This document shows positions 11,255 to 23,652 of a stretch of 64,000 nt of DNA, piece after piece. A program made the position numbers and the translations under genes. The notes under the pieces were generated by a model. The model was not told the origin of the DNA and searched no databases. It saw nothing but the letters and a program-made list of their open reading frames with translations. Numbering within the stretch: position 1 is the stretch's first letter; the number at the start of each line of letters is the position of its first letter. The stretch is taken from assembly GCA_025024175.1 (NCBI GenBank), contig QCXZ01000001.1, positions 36,264,942-36,328,941 on the forward strand, given 5' to 3'. Source of the stretch: Rhyzopertha dominica (Eukaryota > Arthropoda > Insecta > Coleoptera > Bostrichidae).

Positions 11255-11850
11255 ACCGTAATGCCGAACAAACGATTCGGAAGCGTCCCTAGTTTTGTCG
11301 GCGATTTCAAGCTTTTAAACGTTAAGTTTTATTTTCAGTACAAGTTGTATAACTACAAACAACAACCATTCAGTTTATCGCCATAAGTATAAAATTACCG
11401 TATAATAACAATGCTTAGCATAATTTAAAAATTAAGAAACTATGTACCACGGCACATTTATTTGTTCTTCTGCTCTAAACGACCTTAAAAGCAAAACTCA
11501 AGACTATGATAAGCTCAAAAACGCTACAAAGTAAATGAAACTTGTAAAATAGTACTTAATTTAAAAAATGGAGCATCTAACCTTATCCGTGTTGTAACTT
11601 TTCGGAGCATATTGAAAGTTTATATAACATATTCCTGTCACGTCCTGCTGTTGCATGTTAATTATTATGTGTTTCATTTTGAATAAGACGATAAAAAGTT
11701 AAAAAATCTTACACTTCTAAGTTGTTGCCATCTACCGGTGTCATTAGAAACCTCTATCGCCCTCTTTCTAAAAGAGGGTCATTTTGTAGCGTGACAGATG
11801 GCAAAGTTCGTAATCCTTTTAAGAGGAGTTATCCGTAATTTTACATCACT
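11255..11850 (-). repeat. Repeat family X, copy A
   Basis: About 600 bp shared, in reverse orientation, with 46,875-47,510 and 48,305-48,945. Shared blocks include GACAGATGGCAAAG, CTCTTTCTAAAAGAGGG and GCGATAAACTGAATGGTTG, read in the appropriate orientation. No coding capacity and no clear terminal repeats. It sits immediately after the mariner ruin. Confidence 0.75.
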
Positions 11851-11867
11851 ATCGGCAGCGCTGCTCA

Positions 11868-14800
11868 ATAGAGGTGGGCGTCCTAGTTCATTTTGGTGAA
11901 TAGTTCAAACTGACTTAGTTCAATTAAATGAATAGTTCAATTTTATCATTCAAAATGAACTAGTTCGAATTCGCTGACCGCTTCCCATTTGGTAGTCCTG
12001 CAGTTGATATATGTACTTGCGGACTTGTGCGATACAATATACAACAGCTGATTACCGTTTAGTTCTGTGATAGCTACACGTCGTGTGTATTTGAGATATC
12101 AAATGTAATAGGTGCTTTAATTGATAATGAAACTGACATGAAATATATTTAAATTTGTAATGAATTTAAGTTTTGGAAATACAATAGGTATAGCGAAAGT
12201 AATAATTAATAACTTCACAAATAATAATAATACAACCACAATCAAAATAATTGCTGTTAAAGACAAATAGATAGGTAACCTCTTTGCAAGCGAACGGGAC
12301 TTTGATGTTTATCGATCATTATCCGCATACTAATTATTCATTAAAAAATATACGTTTGTAAGATATAACCTATTATGTATTCTAATGTTTGTTAAATTTA
12401 ACACTGTTTTTTTATATTTTAAAATTGTACTACCTACTTCAACTGGTCCTGATTTTAAATACACCGTGGTACGTATTATACTGAAATGCTTAAGGCCATT
12501 TCAAAAGTGCCAGCAATATTTAGGTATTGATATAATAATTACGTATTTGTTATATGACTGTCTTATTCCAACATTCTGGCTTGCAACACAATGTTAAATA
12601 AAAATGCCAAACAGCAAAACGAGGACTGCGACGCCATTGTACGCTATACATTGCGAAATAGCTTTATTATATCGTTCACCCGGCCGCACATCGTGTTCGT
12701 TCACAAAAAGTTATATATTCGGTCGTTCATCCTTCCCATAGGTCATAGATCGCCTTCAATCGTTCAATGCGAACTGCACATGCACCATCTGTGTCAGTCC
12801 AGTATCAAGGGTAGTAGATATTTTATAGGTTGTCTGGTAATAAGGCCAAAATTTTTTAAAGTGGGGGTTGCGCGTCATCGAAGGTGCCAGATGCCAGACG
12901 TCAAAAACTGTCAGTGGTCTGATGCTTGGTATGCTTCTGTTCTTTGTGCTATTTTGCTTGCTAAAGGGCAACAATAAAACGTTTGTGCCAGAATTTGTAT
13001 ATTGCAAATATCATTTAGGCAAGTTTTTATCATATTTTTTTGTGAAATGAGAAGTCAAGTTAAAACTATTTATAGGTACCTAAATAATAACAGATATGTC
13101 TGGTGGAACTGTTTGTAGTGTGGCTGTCTGCAAGAATAATTCGAAAAAGGCTAAGGAAAAAGGAGAAAATTTAATATCTTTTACGTTTCCTTAGGATGTT
13201 AAAATTCGAAAGGAATGGGTCAAGAAATGTTATCGTAAAGACAAATTAATGGACTGCTGAAAATAAGAAAATATGCAGTGTTCATTTTAAGCCATGTGAT
13301 ATCGAGGATGAAATGCGAGCTAGGTCATTGAATTTACAACCAAGAAAGCTAAAAAGGATGTTAAGAATGTACAAAGTTATACCTTTATAAGCTTTATTTC
13401 CAGCAATTTCTTTTCACAGTTAATTCTTAAATGATGCATTTGTCAGACTTTTTGTTTTTATTTATTTATTTATTAATGCCTTTAAGCAAATAAATCGTAC
13501 AAATTATTGTTGTTTTTTTTTTCAATTTTTGCGATTATTGATGGATATGCAACAGCAGTGAGGCAGAAGTTATAATGCCGATAATGAAATTTACACAACT
13601 GCCCAGGGTGTAGAAAAGCAGTAATAGCGCACACAAGAAAATTCGTAATGACGAACCTAATTATAATGTATGTCTTAATCCAAATTATCTGATTATTCAC
13701 TCTGGTAATGACTATGCAGTGCCAATGTACCTTTTGCCATTATCTCCTCTTAATTACATAGTTGTCAATAATTTACATTAATTAGGAATAACACAATATA
13801 TGATGGAATAATACAAACATTTCAAAGTATATTGGCATAACAAAACAAAAAAATTAAAACCTTAGGTAATAGATATAATGCTTACTAATACAGTTTAATT
13901 GTTACGTTTGATCATTATTGAAGTTGAAATTACAGCTTTAACATGATGTACTTTGAGTCTTTGATTATAATATATCATAATGGAAACGGAATAATAAAGC
14001 CAATGCTTCAGCTAATTGGAATAACATAAATACTACACTTTTGTGGGCTTATATCTATATATATGCTTTTATTTTGTACCCTTCCTCCGAAAATGAGGCA
14101 AGGAGGAAGAATAACAGGAAGGAGCGTCGGTTTGAAAAACTGGTCGCGCGCGCCACGAGGTTCAAAGCAATAAAAGGTGTTTCGCGACTATGATTACGGC
14201 CTGTGGTTGTTGAAAACAAGCGTCGTGTGCCAGCGGTTTGTAGAGAATCCCGACTGCGCAAGTGTAACAGAGTAATAAAAGGTGTCTGGAGTGGTGCAAA
14301 ATATTTTACATTGGGCTTACGGCTGCGCTCCCTCCTGCTATTCTTCCTCCTTGTAAAGAGGTAACGTTTAACCTCAAAACCGATCACCAATAAATAAAAG
14401 AAAGGAGCTGAAACATTTTATTCCACTTATTTTTATTATATGTTAAAATTTATGTTTTATTAACCATGTTAAAAGCTACCCGTAAACGTACATGTAGTTT
14501 TTCTATCCCAGGTATAAAATGCCACATTTTAAATTTATGGAAGTGTTTGTATGAAAATTTGTAAAATACTGCAACATTATTATTATTATAATACTCTATA
14601 GAATTGCAAGAATTTTAGTTACATTTATTATTTGACATATTTAATAAGGGTTTATCCTATTCCAATGCATAAGAATTTGAACCGGCACCCCTGATGACGC
14701 GTTAGGTGCCGCGTGCTGATTGGTTAGAAGTTACCAGACAACCTATCTATGTCTAGTAACCTTGGTCCAGTATCATACGAGTCCCCTGCATCGTTCAAAA

Positions 14801-14893
14801 CGAACATTTTATCCTGACGAACGAGATCGTTCATTGTGGCGCAACTGAATAGTACACTTCGTTCTTTCGTTCACGAACTTCCCACCTCTAACT
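11868..14893. mobile_element. Composite region with inverted ends around a THAP pseudogene
   Basis: The left boundary AGAGGTGGG with alternating GTTCA/GAACT motifs and the right boundary GTTCACGAACTTCCCACCTCT are inverted. An inner inverted pair (about 12,730-12,870 and 14,680-14,830) shares TTATAGGTTGTCTGGTAA against TTACCAGACAACCTATC. A THAP-domain pseudogene lies between. The open frame at 14,055-14,390 (minus, Arg/Ser-rich) is not recognised. No target duplication was found. I infer a decayed DNA transposon, possibly two nested ones. Confidence 0.5.
13096..13370 (+). pseudogene. THAP-domain pseudogene
   Basis: From ATG 13096: VCSVAVCKNNSKKAKEK..LISFTFP, a stop, DVKIRKEWVKKCYRKDK, then after a frameshift CSVHF and LNLQPRKLKKD. 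This matches the THAP zinc-finger plan (C-x4-C near the start, a central W, then C-x2-H-F). THAP fingers occur in P-element-type transposases and host regulators. Internal stops show it is dead. Confidence 0.75.
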
Positions 14894-15050
14894 CTCAACT
14901 GTCAAATAGTGTTACATAACCACAAAAGTTAGTATTATGTCATTAATAAATTTTATTTGAATCAAATCCGTGATAAGGTCTCAGTTATCCATAAGAAATC
15001 CGGTTTACTTGCAGTTACGGCTTCAGTATATTACCTAAAGATTGGGCACT

Positions 15051-15356
15051 ATGGCGAAAGCAAAAATAGAAGTCCGAGATGTATCACCGTTATTGCAAAT
15101 CTTCCGGAACTTTCTACTAGGCAGAAAGCATACAAATGCTCTTCGTTTCCAACAAGATATATCCCCAAGGTCTCCGCCTTTGCCTGAATTACCAGATGGG
15201 CCTGCCCATAAACTGAGTGCAAACTACTACTATACACGTGATGCTAGAAGGGAGGTGAAACCTCCAGAAATCGTAGCAACTGGAGTTAAACAGTTAGAGC
15301 CTGGTTCTGCACCCAGCAAAAGTGTAACTCCTGGTACTATTTTTATTTGGGATTAA
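15051..15356 (+). CDS. NDUFA7: NADH dehydrogenase 1 alpha subcomplex subunit 7 (B14.5a)
   Basis: This encodes a 101-residue accessory subunit of mitochondrial complex I. After [10 protein letters not shown] the chain shows the family core: [40 protein letters not shown] (the conserved 'LP-GP-HKLS-NYY' block) and [11 protein letters not shown], ending TPGTIFIWD. The start chosen is ATG 15051; an upstream in-frame TTG is not needed. The length is close to the usual ~100-113 residues. The coding part is a single exon. A possible splice acceptor (TTACTTGCAG) about 40 bases upstream would allow a 5'-UTR intron. AATAAA is at 15574-15579. No damage is seen, so it is probably functional. Confidence 0.92.
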   Translation: MAKAKIEVRDVSPLLQIFRNFLLGRKHTNALRFQQDISPRSPPLPELPDGPAHKLSANYYYTRDARREVKPPEIVATGVKQLEPGSAPSKSVTPGTIFIWD

Positions 15357-16694
15357 TTTTAAGTAGTTGGACTGTAGATTACCTTGTGTAAATATAAATC
15401 TGTATTAAAAGTTTCTTGATTTGAATATATAATTGCCAATTAAAATGTACAATTCACTGCATAAAATTGGCATGTATACTTTTTGTAAATTATGTGTATA
15501 TGTCTGACTGTATTTGTACACATAATTATAGATACTGAAAACAGCAACATAGACTAGATAAATGTGGAAACTAAATAAAGTACTGAATGTACTTACATCA
15601 ATTACCTGTTCTGACAGTTTAAAATCCGCAACAATCAACTGAGGCCATTGTTATACTATCTCGTTTTGTAATACGTTAAAACGGGAAGAAGTGAACAATT
15701 ATTTTATATACTTGTGTGCGAATTTGATAGCTCAGATATTGCGTCATGCAGTAATATAAGTAGTACATTTACAAATTTTCATAAAAAATTTACATGAAGG
15801 TACACTTCAGAGAAAAACAATCAGCTCACTAGCTGCCAGCACATTTCCATCTCCTGTTTTAGTCTAAAATCAATAATACCATAAGATATGCAAGAGGTAT
15901 CTTTATTATTGAACTTTAAAAATTGTTAAAGCACTCCACTGAACTTTACTTGGAATACTATTGTTGTGGGTACACATTCTCTTAAAGCTCGAACACATTG
16001 CTGAGTAATTATTTTGCACCCAAGTATAGAAATCTGAAACAAATTGTAAAATTTAATACAACTTTTATTGAATGAGTGTTGGGTAGGTATTCTTGCTAAA
16101 GAAGTTCAAGTTTTCCACTTTTGGCAGCTTGTATACATTTCATTCAGAGATAATGCAGTAATGCAGTGCAATTCATTATCGTCAGGTGTAGGAACTTTAA
16201 GGTTTTTTAGGTATTGTAAACTTCATAATTTGTAAATGTTAATGATTGAAGTTGATAGACAATTTAAAGTACAAATAAGATTTCTTTTTAACTATATTAA
16301 TAGTCCAATTGTAGATTTTACTACTCAATTTCTTTTGAAAACTGGCTAAGAATAGTAGGAGGTCACCCATCTTAAGTTGATCATTTCCATTAAATTTTAC
16401 CAAATGTCTTAATTGTTTTAATACTATTGCCAGCTGTGTATGTTACAATGGGCGAGCTTCATATTTGCCCAGAATCTGGTCACAAAATAATATAGATTTG
16501 AGAGAATGATCAATAGATTCCAAAAAGTGCACAAAAACTTAAGTTCAATGTTCACAAAAAAAAGCTAGTGCGATAAAAGCTCAAAAGAGATACATTACCT
16601 ATAAAAAATTATATATGTTAACATTATATTTTACTTCCGACACCTAAATAATGTAGGGTCAAATATTTTGGAACAAAGATTTAACCTATACAGG
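15357..16694. other. Intergenic, nothing recognised
   Basis: Apart from the likely NDUFA7 3' UTR (to about 15,600), this AT-rich stretch shows no gene, tRNA or clear repeat. Confidence 0.5.
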
Positions 16695-18059
16695 GTGATT
16701 CAGGAGGAAGTGACAATATCTTGGGAAATGGTAGTATTCACAATTCTGAACTTAAAAACTGATATTGACTTATACCCTAAAGCGCTCTGTTTCAGAGATA
16801 CAATAACCCTTAGAAGTTGTAATCAAACAACCACTTTTTCCGAAATATCTAAATAATATAAAAATATTCAAATTTGATTTTGGACACATTTTCATTTTAT
16901 TTCATTTACTGAGGGGTGGAAAACTTGAGGGTAGTTTTACCCTTTTCTTCTCAATAACTTTTCATCCCGTTTCACGGTTCTGACCTAATTTTTGAAATCT
17001 ATCATTTTTCTTGCATTAAAAAGTTACTGTTTTTGTATGTCGATAAGATTCAGTGAGGGGTGGAAAATTTAAGGGTAGTTACCCTTTTCTTCTCAATAAC
17101 TTTTCATTCCTTAGTGGTTTCGCGGTTCTTACCTAATTTTTGAAATCTGTCATTCTTCATGCACAAAAAAATTACTCTTTTTGTATGTCGATAAAATTAA
17201 CCGTTTTCGAGATAAACGACATTTTATTCGAACATGCTTAAGCAGAAATGGTATATTCGAATCACATCAGCAAGGCTATGACAAATGAAACAAACGATAT
17301 TACTGTCACAATTAAATAAAACTTATTAAGATTCCAGTTCACATTCAATCATGCCTAGTGTGCTTACACATGCTGAATATGCTAATATGGTAAATATTAT
17401 TGTATATGGTTTTTGCCAACGGAGTGCATCAGCTACTTCTAAAGAATATGGAAAGCGTTTTTCGGGCTGTACCATACACAAATATACCCTATCGGCATAT
17501 TCAGCGTGTGTAAACAGACTAGGCATGATTGACTGTAAACCGGAATCTGAATAAATTTTACTTAATTGTAACAGTAATATCATTTGTCATAGCCTTGCTG
17601 ATGTGATTCGAACATCCCATTTCTGTTTAAGCATGTTCGAATAAAATGTCGTTTATCTCGAAAACGGTTAATCTTATTATCGACATACAAAATCAGCAAC
17701 TTTTTTGTGCAAGAGCATTGATAGATTTCAAAAATTAGGCAGAACCGTGAAAGCACTAAGGGATGAAAATTTATTGAGGGGAAAAGGGTAACTATCCTTA
17801 AGATTTCTACTCCTCACTGAATGTAAGAAAATAAAAATGTGTCAGAAATCAGGCCTTTCTACAGCTAAGATGATTCCCGGAATTTCAAATTTGAACATTT
17901 CTAGATTACTTAGATATTCCAGAAAAGTAGTTTAATTACAACTTCTAAGGGTCGTATCTTTAAAACGGAGCGCTTTATATCATATCATACCAGTTTTTTG
18001 TTCACAATTGTGAATACTACCGTTTCCTCAAATATTATTGTCACTTACTCGTGAATCAC
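16695..18059. mobile_element. Palindromic dimer carrying a DUF4817-like HTH frame in both arms
   Basis: The ends GTGATTCAGGAGGAAG (left) and TCGTGAATCAC (right) begin ~600-bp arms that run inward as imperfect inverted copies. Matched blocks include CTCAATAACTTTTCAT, GAGATAAACGACATTTTATT and GCTTACACATGCTGAATATG. Facing outward from near the centre, both strands read a similar N-terminus: plus 17,351 MPSVLTHAEYANMV with VYGFCQRSASA, minus ~17,540 with HAEYADRV. This resembles the insect DUF4817 helix-turn-helix (EYADM-FVYGFC). I infer head-to-head joining of two 5' parts of one element. Confidence 0.65.
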
Positions 18060-18060
18060 T

Positions 18061-18380
18061 TGTCATAGCCGTGCTGATGTGATTCGAATATCCTATTTCT
18101 GTTTAACCCTGTCGTTTATCTTGAAAATGGGTAATCTTATCGACATAGAAAAAAAGAGTAACTTTTTGTGCAAGAAGAATTATAGATTTCAAAATATAGG
18201 TCAGAAACGTGAAACCTCTAAGGGATGAAAAGTTATTGAACAGAAAAGGGTAACTACCCTTAAGTTAGTGAATGTAAGAAAATGAAAATGTGTCTTAAAT
18301 CAAGCCCTTCTATAGCTAAGACGATTTCCGGAATGTCAAATTTAAAAATTTCTAGATCACTTAGATATTTCATATTTTCA
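18061..18380. repeat. Partial third copy of the DUF4817-element arm
   Basis: Immediately after the palindrome, CATAGCCGTGCTGATGTG and later TCAGAAACGTGAAAC, GGGATGAAAAGTTATTGA and GGGTAACTACCCTTAAG repeat the right arm (from about 17,587) in the same orientation, truncated. Confidence 0.65.
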
Positions 18381-18387
18381 ACTAGGT

Positions 18388-19700
18388 GTGGGCGATACCA
18401 TTAGACAGGTATCGATGTTCGATACCTCCTATATATTTGATGCTGTGAATATTTTAAACGCTTCTATTTTTTTGATACGTACTTTTCCAACTTTGCATTG
18501 TTTCAATTTTTAATAATTTTCATTACTATTAACAACGCCGATACCTTGGATGCTGCAATACCTATGAAGCTTCTCATACTTTAAATGAATGCAATACTCT
18601 ATTTTCAACACATTTGATACTTTCAATACATTTGATTACTTTTAATACACGACAAAGTGGTATCGATACACAGAAGTAACGATACTTTGAGAATGTATCG
18701 ACATGTATACTTCATATAATTTTGAATACTATCGATACTTTGATACCTTTCAATATTTTCGGACTTCGATATTTTTCAATACCTTCTATACTTTGATATT
18801 TTTTAATACTTTCGATACTTTTGAATCACTGATCTCTAAATAACTGGATGTCGCTTACATACCAAAATGCATGTAAATTATTTGTGATTACGCCACTTTA
18901 GCGCCTAGCCGCTGGTCCTTGTACTAAAATTTTGACAAAGGTTCGCTTCTGCGGTAAATATAACGTTAATGATTGACGGTTAAAATCGTGAACTCATCAT
19001 CTGTCTGCAGATTTCCAAAAGATGATCGTTGTAGTGTTTGAGTAAGAAACATGTACCGTACAAACTGGATGTTACGTTTACTCATAACCATATTATATAG
19101 TTAAGGATCTAACCTAAAGTTTGAACGCGCCATTAAATTGATAGTACGAGTACCAGCGGCATGGTGGCTACTTATCACAGTTTTGAATGACTTATGCGAC
19201 ATCCAGTTATTTAGAGATCAGTGTTTTGAATACTTTCGATACTCTGATACTTTTGAATACTTTCGATACTTTTGAACACTTTCGATACTTTGATACTTTT
19301 CAATACTTTCGATACTTTGATACTTTTCAATACTTTCGGACTTCGATATTTTTCAATACTTTCGATACTTTTAAACACTTTTGATACTTCGATACTTTTG
19401 AATACGTTCGGACTTCGATACTTTTTAATACTTTCGATACTTCAGATAATTTTGAATACTTTCGATATTACGATACATTTGGATTTTGATACTTTTGAAC
19501 ACTTTCAATACTTCGATACTTTTAAATACTTTCGATACTTGGATACTTTTGAATACTTTCGTTATTTCGATACTTTTGAATACTTTCGATACTTCGATAT
19601 TTTTAAATACTTTCGATACTGTTGAATGTGTTATCGATACTCGATACCGCCAAAGGTATCAATACTTTGAGTAAGTATCGATACTTTTTCCAGCCCTAGC
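18388..19700. repeat. Degenerate GATAC(TTT) tandem array
   Basis: From GGTATCGATGTTCGATACC near 18,408 to TCGATACTTTTTCCAGCCC near 19,693 the DNA is built of variants of TTTTGAATACTTTCGATACT with a unit of roughly 27 bases, densest at 19,224-19,640. Open frames here (reading FDT/NTFDT) are only translations of the array. The outer ends (GGTGTGGGCGATACC and CCAGCCCTAG) suggest the array lies inside a hAT-like non-autonomous element. A MITE interrupts it. Confidence 0.85.
18827..19223 (+). mobile_element. hAT-type MITE, copy 1, with perfect 8-bp TSD
   Basis: A 397-bp element starting CACTGATCTCTAAATAACTG and ending CAGTTATTTAGAGATCAGTG, inverted repeats of ~28 bp. It is flanked on both sides by TTTTGAAT (18,819-18,826 and 19,224-19,231), part of the surrounding array. 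An 8-bp duplication fits hAT (or P) superfamily transposition. No coding capacity. Confidence 0.92.
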
Positions 19701-20486
19701 TAGCTCGGCCCCTGCAAACACATCTATGTCGTACACTATCTCGAAGGAATTTACATTGCCTTTCTGGATAACAAATTTAAATAAGATATAAAAATCCATT
19801 GGTTTGTTTTATTTATTGTTATTTTTAGAAAACGTTTCATTCCTCCGTACCTACTATTTAGTGTCCCACTCGCTTATAAAAATGATCATTGCTTGTGATA
19901 AGGAATTTATAATTTCATAATATAATATAATGTTCTTTTTATAAAGCAACTGAGTTGACGTGTGCTTCCTATATCTGATGTAAGCGCAAATCAACCTTCC
20001 TAGCTTCATTCAATGGATTCACATTTTATATGTGAAGATGAAGTTCATTTATCACCTGACTAATATATAAAATCACTATCTGTACATCGGATATTTCATA
20101 ATTATTGTGTGCTACATCGTTCGTGTACAGACTATAAATATTCCATAGTGACAATGTCTGTTGTCTGTTCTGATGACCTCTGCTTACGTACAGGAACAAA
20201 ATAACGTGATAATAGTGTTGAAATGCCCAACAATCTAAAAGTGATGTGTAGGTATTGTGAAACTGCGATTAAACCCAGGCAATTACTTTAAATTTAAATG
20301 GTAGGTAGATCCACAACAACAAGCAAACAGGCGTCATGTGGGGGCAAAACTTTGGTAGGGGAACCTTAAGATAACGAACAAATAAAACCAAAGTTCTCCA
20401 CATTTGATAACGATAGATCCGCGCGTGTATCAGTGCCTTTTACTTGAACCTATCTAGCAAGCGTTCTTCCGGCTATTGTCAGCAAC
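19701..20486. promoter_or_regulatory. PHGDH upstream region
   Basis: There is no gene or clear repeat here. It must contain the PHGDH 5' UTR and promoter, but no core motif could be singled out. Confidence 0.3.
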
Positions 20487-20615
20487 ATGGAAATCAAAGC
20501 AGTGTTAATTACGGACGCCGTAGATAATGCATGCGTTGACCTTTTACAAAAATATTCCATAAAAGTCGATTGCAAATATAAACTGCCGAAAGAAAAGTTA
20601 TTGGAAGAAATCAAG
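20487..20615 (+). CDS. PHGDH: D-3-phosphoglycerate dehydrogenase, exon 1
   Basis: The first coding exon (43 codons) of the enzyme that oxidises 3-phosphoglycerate with NAD+ to phosphohydroxypyruvate, the first step of serine synthesis in the cytosol. It starts at ATG 20487, preceded by CAAC, with MEIKAVLITDAVDNACVDLL, and ends LEEIK before donor GTAGGT. The five exons together give 328 residues: substrate-binding and NAD-binding domains only. This equals the short insect/fly form and lacks the C-terminal regulatory domains of long PHGDH. Exon phases all fit. Confidence 0.93.
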
Positions 20616-23500
20616 GTAGGTCTATGATTGTTGTGGTATCTACATACATATATGTTGTGCATTCGCCTCTTATTGAATGAAAATAACAAATAACACTCAA
20701 TACGTTTTAGACAAGAATTGAAGCATTTCATAATCAGTACTTATATAAATTAGGCAATAAAAACCTCTTTTTAAGCTTTAAATCTATAATAAGGTGTTTA
20801 TATATGAATGTTCGTTTTCTAAGTAGGTATCCCTAACAGAGTGCATCTCCCAATAGTGTTCAACCGAAACCTACCTTTTTACGGAAACTAACCGAATTTC
20901 AATTTTAATTTCAGTATATAAAAGCAACCAAATGTTTTTACATAAGAACACAGCATAATTAAATATTCCATTTATCATTTATGTCTAAAATTTCATTTGC
21001 GTAGGTACAAATTTTTCGTTTGAACTACAGGGTCGCTACACAGTATGGAACCAGCAACTCAGTATCAGCTCTGGTTTCCGAGATATGAGTGCAAGTTGCA
21101 TTTTTTAATGGGAAGGGAGGGGTCAAAAAGGCCCATCATTGAAAAGGATATTTTTTCCTAATTTCAAAAATCTAAGTTGAGAAAAGTGTAAATACAATAA
21201 TTGGACCTAACAAAGAACGAAAAGAATGAAAACATCTAAAAGGACATTCACACTACTTTCCTCAATCGTAGCAACCTTTGGACGTCCTGGTTTTTGCAAA
21301 TACCTTATAATATAATTTATATTTTTTATACGTTCCTGTTCTATACTTGTTCTTATACTCCTGCTACTGCCACATTAAAATTCGTCGTTTTTTCAAATAT
21401 ATTGCAATATATTACAACAAATGCCCAAGCGAGAATGCGAGGATTACAACTTACAAGTAGGCAACTCTGGAATACTCTGGACAACGTTGCCAATACCGCA
21501 ATATGAAATTACTCTACACTACCTCTAAAATTCCTCATTTTCTGTTATATTCCGCAAAACAATAATACCGGTTAATACAAAGGATTTTCAGTACTTACAA
21601 GATTTCTAAAATATCCTTTAAATGTAACTAATAATGTAGGTATAGGTACGTATATTTTCTTTTTAACATTTGAAAACAAAAATTACTGTATCAGTTGCTC
21701 AGTGGCTCTGCGATAAGTAGTGCTATTCATTTTACTTAACATCCTAATAAGCATAGTATGGTATTGTAGAAACAGAATACAAACTATGCTAAAATTAAAC
21801 TAAAACTGAACATAACCCGGTGATTTAAAAGTGCACATCGCTAGGCACAATTTCACACAAGCAAAATTTCTCAAAATCCTCTTGAAAGAATGATCTTCAC
21901 AAATTCCTCACACGAAGTAAAGTTACTCGTTCTTTAGAAATTACTCGCAAATCGGCAACGGTGGCTCTGAAATTCCGACCTGGCAACATTATTACACGGT
22001 CGCAACAGCCATGAGGTGCCGGGTAGCATGATGTCACAGATTTAAATTTCAAATTTTGCTATATTTTTTAAGCCTTAACTGAGTGTTTTGTAAAAAACAA
22101 AACAAATAGGAGTCTATTATTTTTTATGTAGATTCATATTCTGCAATAAAAAAAATATGGGCAAGGACCCCATTGCAATCCAAAGTGCATTGCAATATAA
22201 AATTTAGATGGCTTGTATTTTAATTATCTTATGACTGATAATTCACCGTAATCTTCTAAAATGTAATTTAAAAAATCTTAAAATTAAGGTTTAGTTTTTT
22301 AAATAGGAAAATACTAATTTTCTGCTTAGTTCACTTTGATGTGTTTGGAAACACCCAGTTTCTCGATTTTCTCAAAAACTACTCGTTGTAGCGGCTTGTA
22401 CATTTTCTGATTAGCCTTTATTGCTGTTTCCAAGAATAGTAATTTGCTTTATGAAGTTATTTTTACTCAATTTTCATTGTTTTCACCACATTAAATGTGA
22501 AATGCTACTCCATGCCAAATGACTGGCCATTTTCTATTATTATAACAACCTTCCAAAAATTACGTTTGGCATATCGCTTTATTAATATAAAAGTTTAATT
22601 TTTTGCACTTTCATATTATAAACTTTTTGATATAATTTCTCTTTAGGAATATGCACCGGAATTTATGACATCGAATTTTGAAACACCCTATATAAAGTAT
22701 TATAAAAAATAATGGTTATAAATCAAAAGTCTTTGATAATTCCGTTGCAATAACAGAGCGGATAGGTGTGTAGAAACCCTTAGGTATAGTATAACCTTGT
22801 ATAACGAAGTACCGCCAGACCGCCACTGAATTCTATCTGCTAATGAGAATATGATAAGCAACAATAACATATTATAAAGTCCAAGCGACCTGGGTTTATT
22901 AGCCAACAATATACAATGCTTTAAATGATCAGATCTGTTTACTATGTATAATATATTTACGTTCGCTCGATGTGTTATTCATTTTGAATAGCTGTAAACG
23001 GATATATGAGTTGCATACGTCATCATCTGCAAGACAAATGATTGTGTTTTGTACTTTCCTATTACATATATTGGCCAATTACCTACTCTAAACTAAGTAT
23101 CCATTTCTCTTACGAATAAATTATATTCTATCAAAGGAATTTATTGTATATGCGTTATCTTGCACACACGAATAATGTTCTCGTTTNTATTTAGCAATGA
23201 AATTGTCAATAAGATATTGTGAGAATTTCTGCGGATCAAATGTCGGTGCATAAATATAGCGAATTAGTCTTATCTGATTTATTACAGAAGTTAATTTGCA
23301 CTGTATCCTGTGTGTACATACATATAATCGCAGACGTACTTTGAAATACTTTTATTAATGTTATCCCAGCTATTTATTAACTCATTCATGATAATTGTAT
23401 TTAGAAAAAGACTTTCTTTTAAAGGCTATACGCTTTTTGTTTAATTAAAGATGGCTGATCCCATAATATGGAATCATGCTTCGTTTAAAAGCCACTTTCG

Positions 23501-23652
23501 TTATCTACATAATCGCTTTCGGTAAATTGAAATCCGACAATTCATTTTAGTTATGATGGTTTCAAACTGAAAACGCTTCAGTGTAACGTAACCCTCACTT
23601 CTTTAAAATGGATTATCCGATTTCAGTTCACTAAACGCGATTATGTAGATAA
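23501..23652. repeat. Short inverted-repeat hairpin in PHGDH intron 1
   Basis: TTATCTACATAATCGCTTTC near 23,501 is mirrored by CGCGATTATGTAGATAA near 23,637-23,652, with further pairing (AAATTGAAATCCG against CCGATTTCAGTT). Arms of ~43 bp enclose ~63 bp. It is probably a small MITE. Confidence 0.55.

Noticed and set aside
14055..14390. Arg/Ser-rich minus-strand frame of 111 codons as a gene
   Set aside because: Low-complexity character, internal near-repeats (TAAAAGGTGT twice), inside a transposon-like region and no motif.
15051..15356. NDUFA7 as a processed retrocopy
   Set aside because: Although single-exon, it is intact, has no visible poly-A tail at its 3' end, keeps a plausible polyadenylation signal, and no other copy is in view.
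19187..19684. Overlapping open frames of 62-117 codons rich in NTFDT and FDTFEYFRY
   Set aside because: They are translations of the GATACTTT array in several frames, with no protein family.
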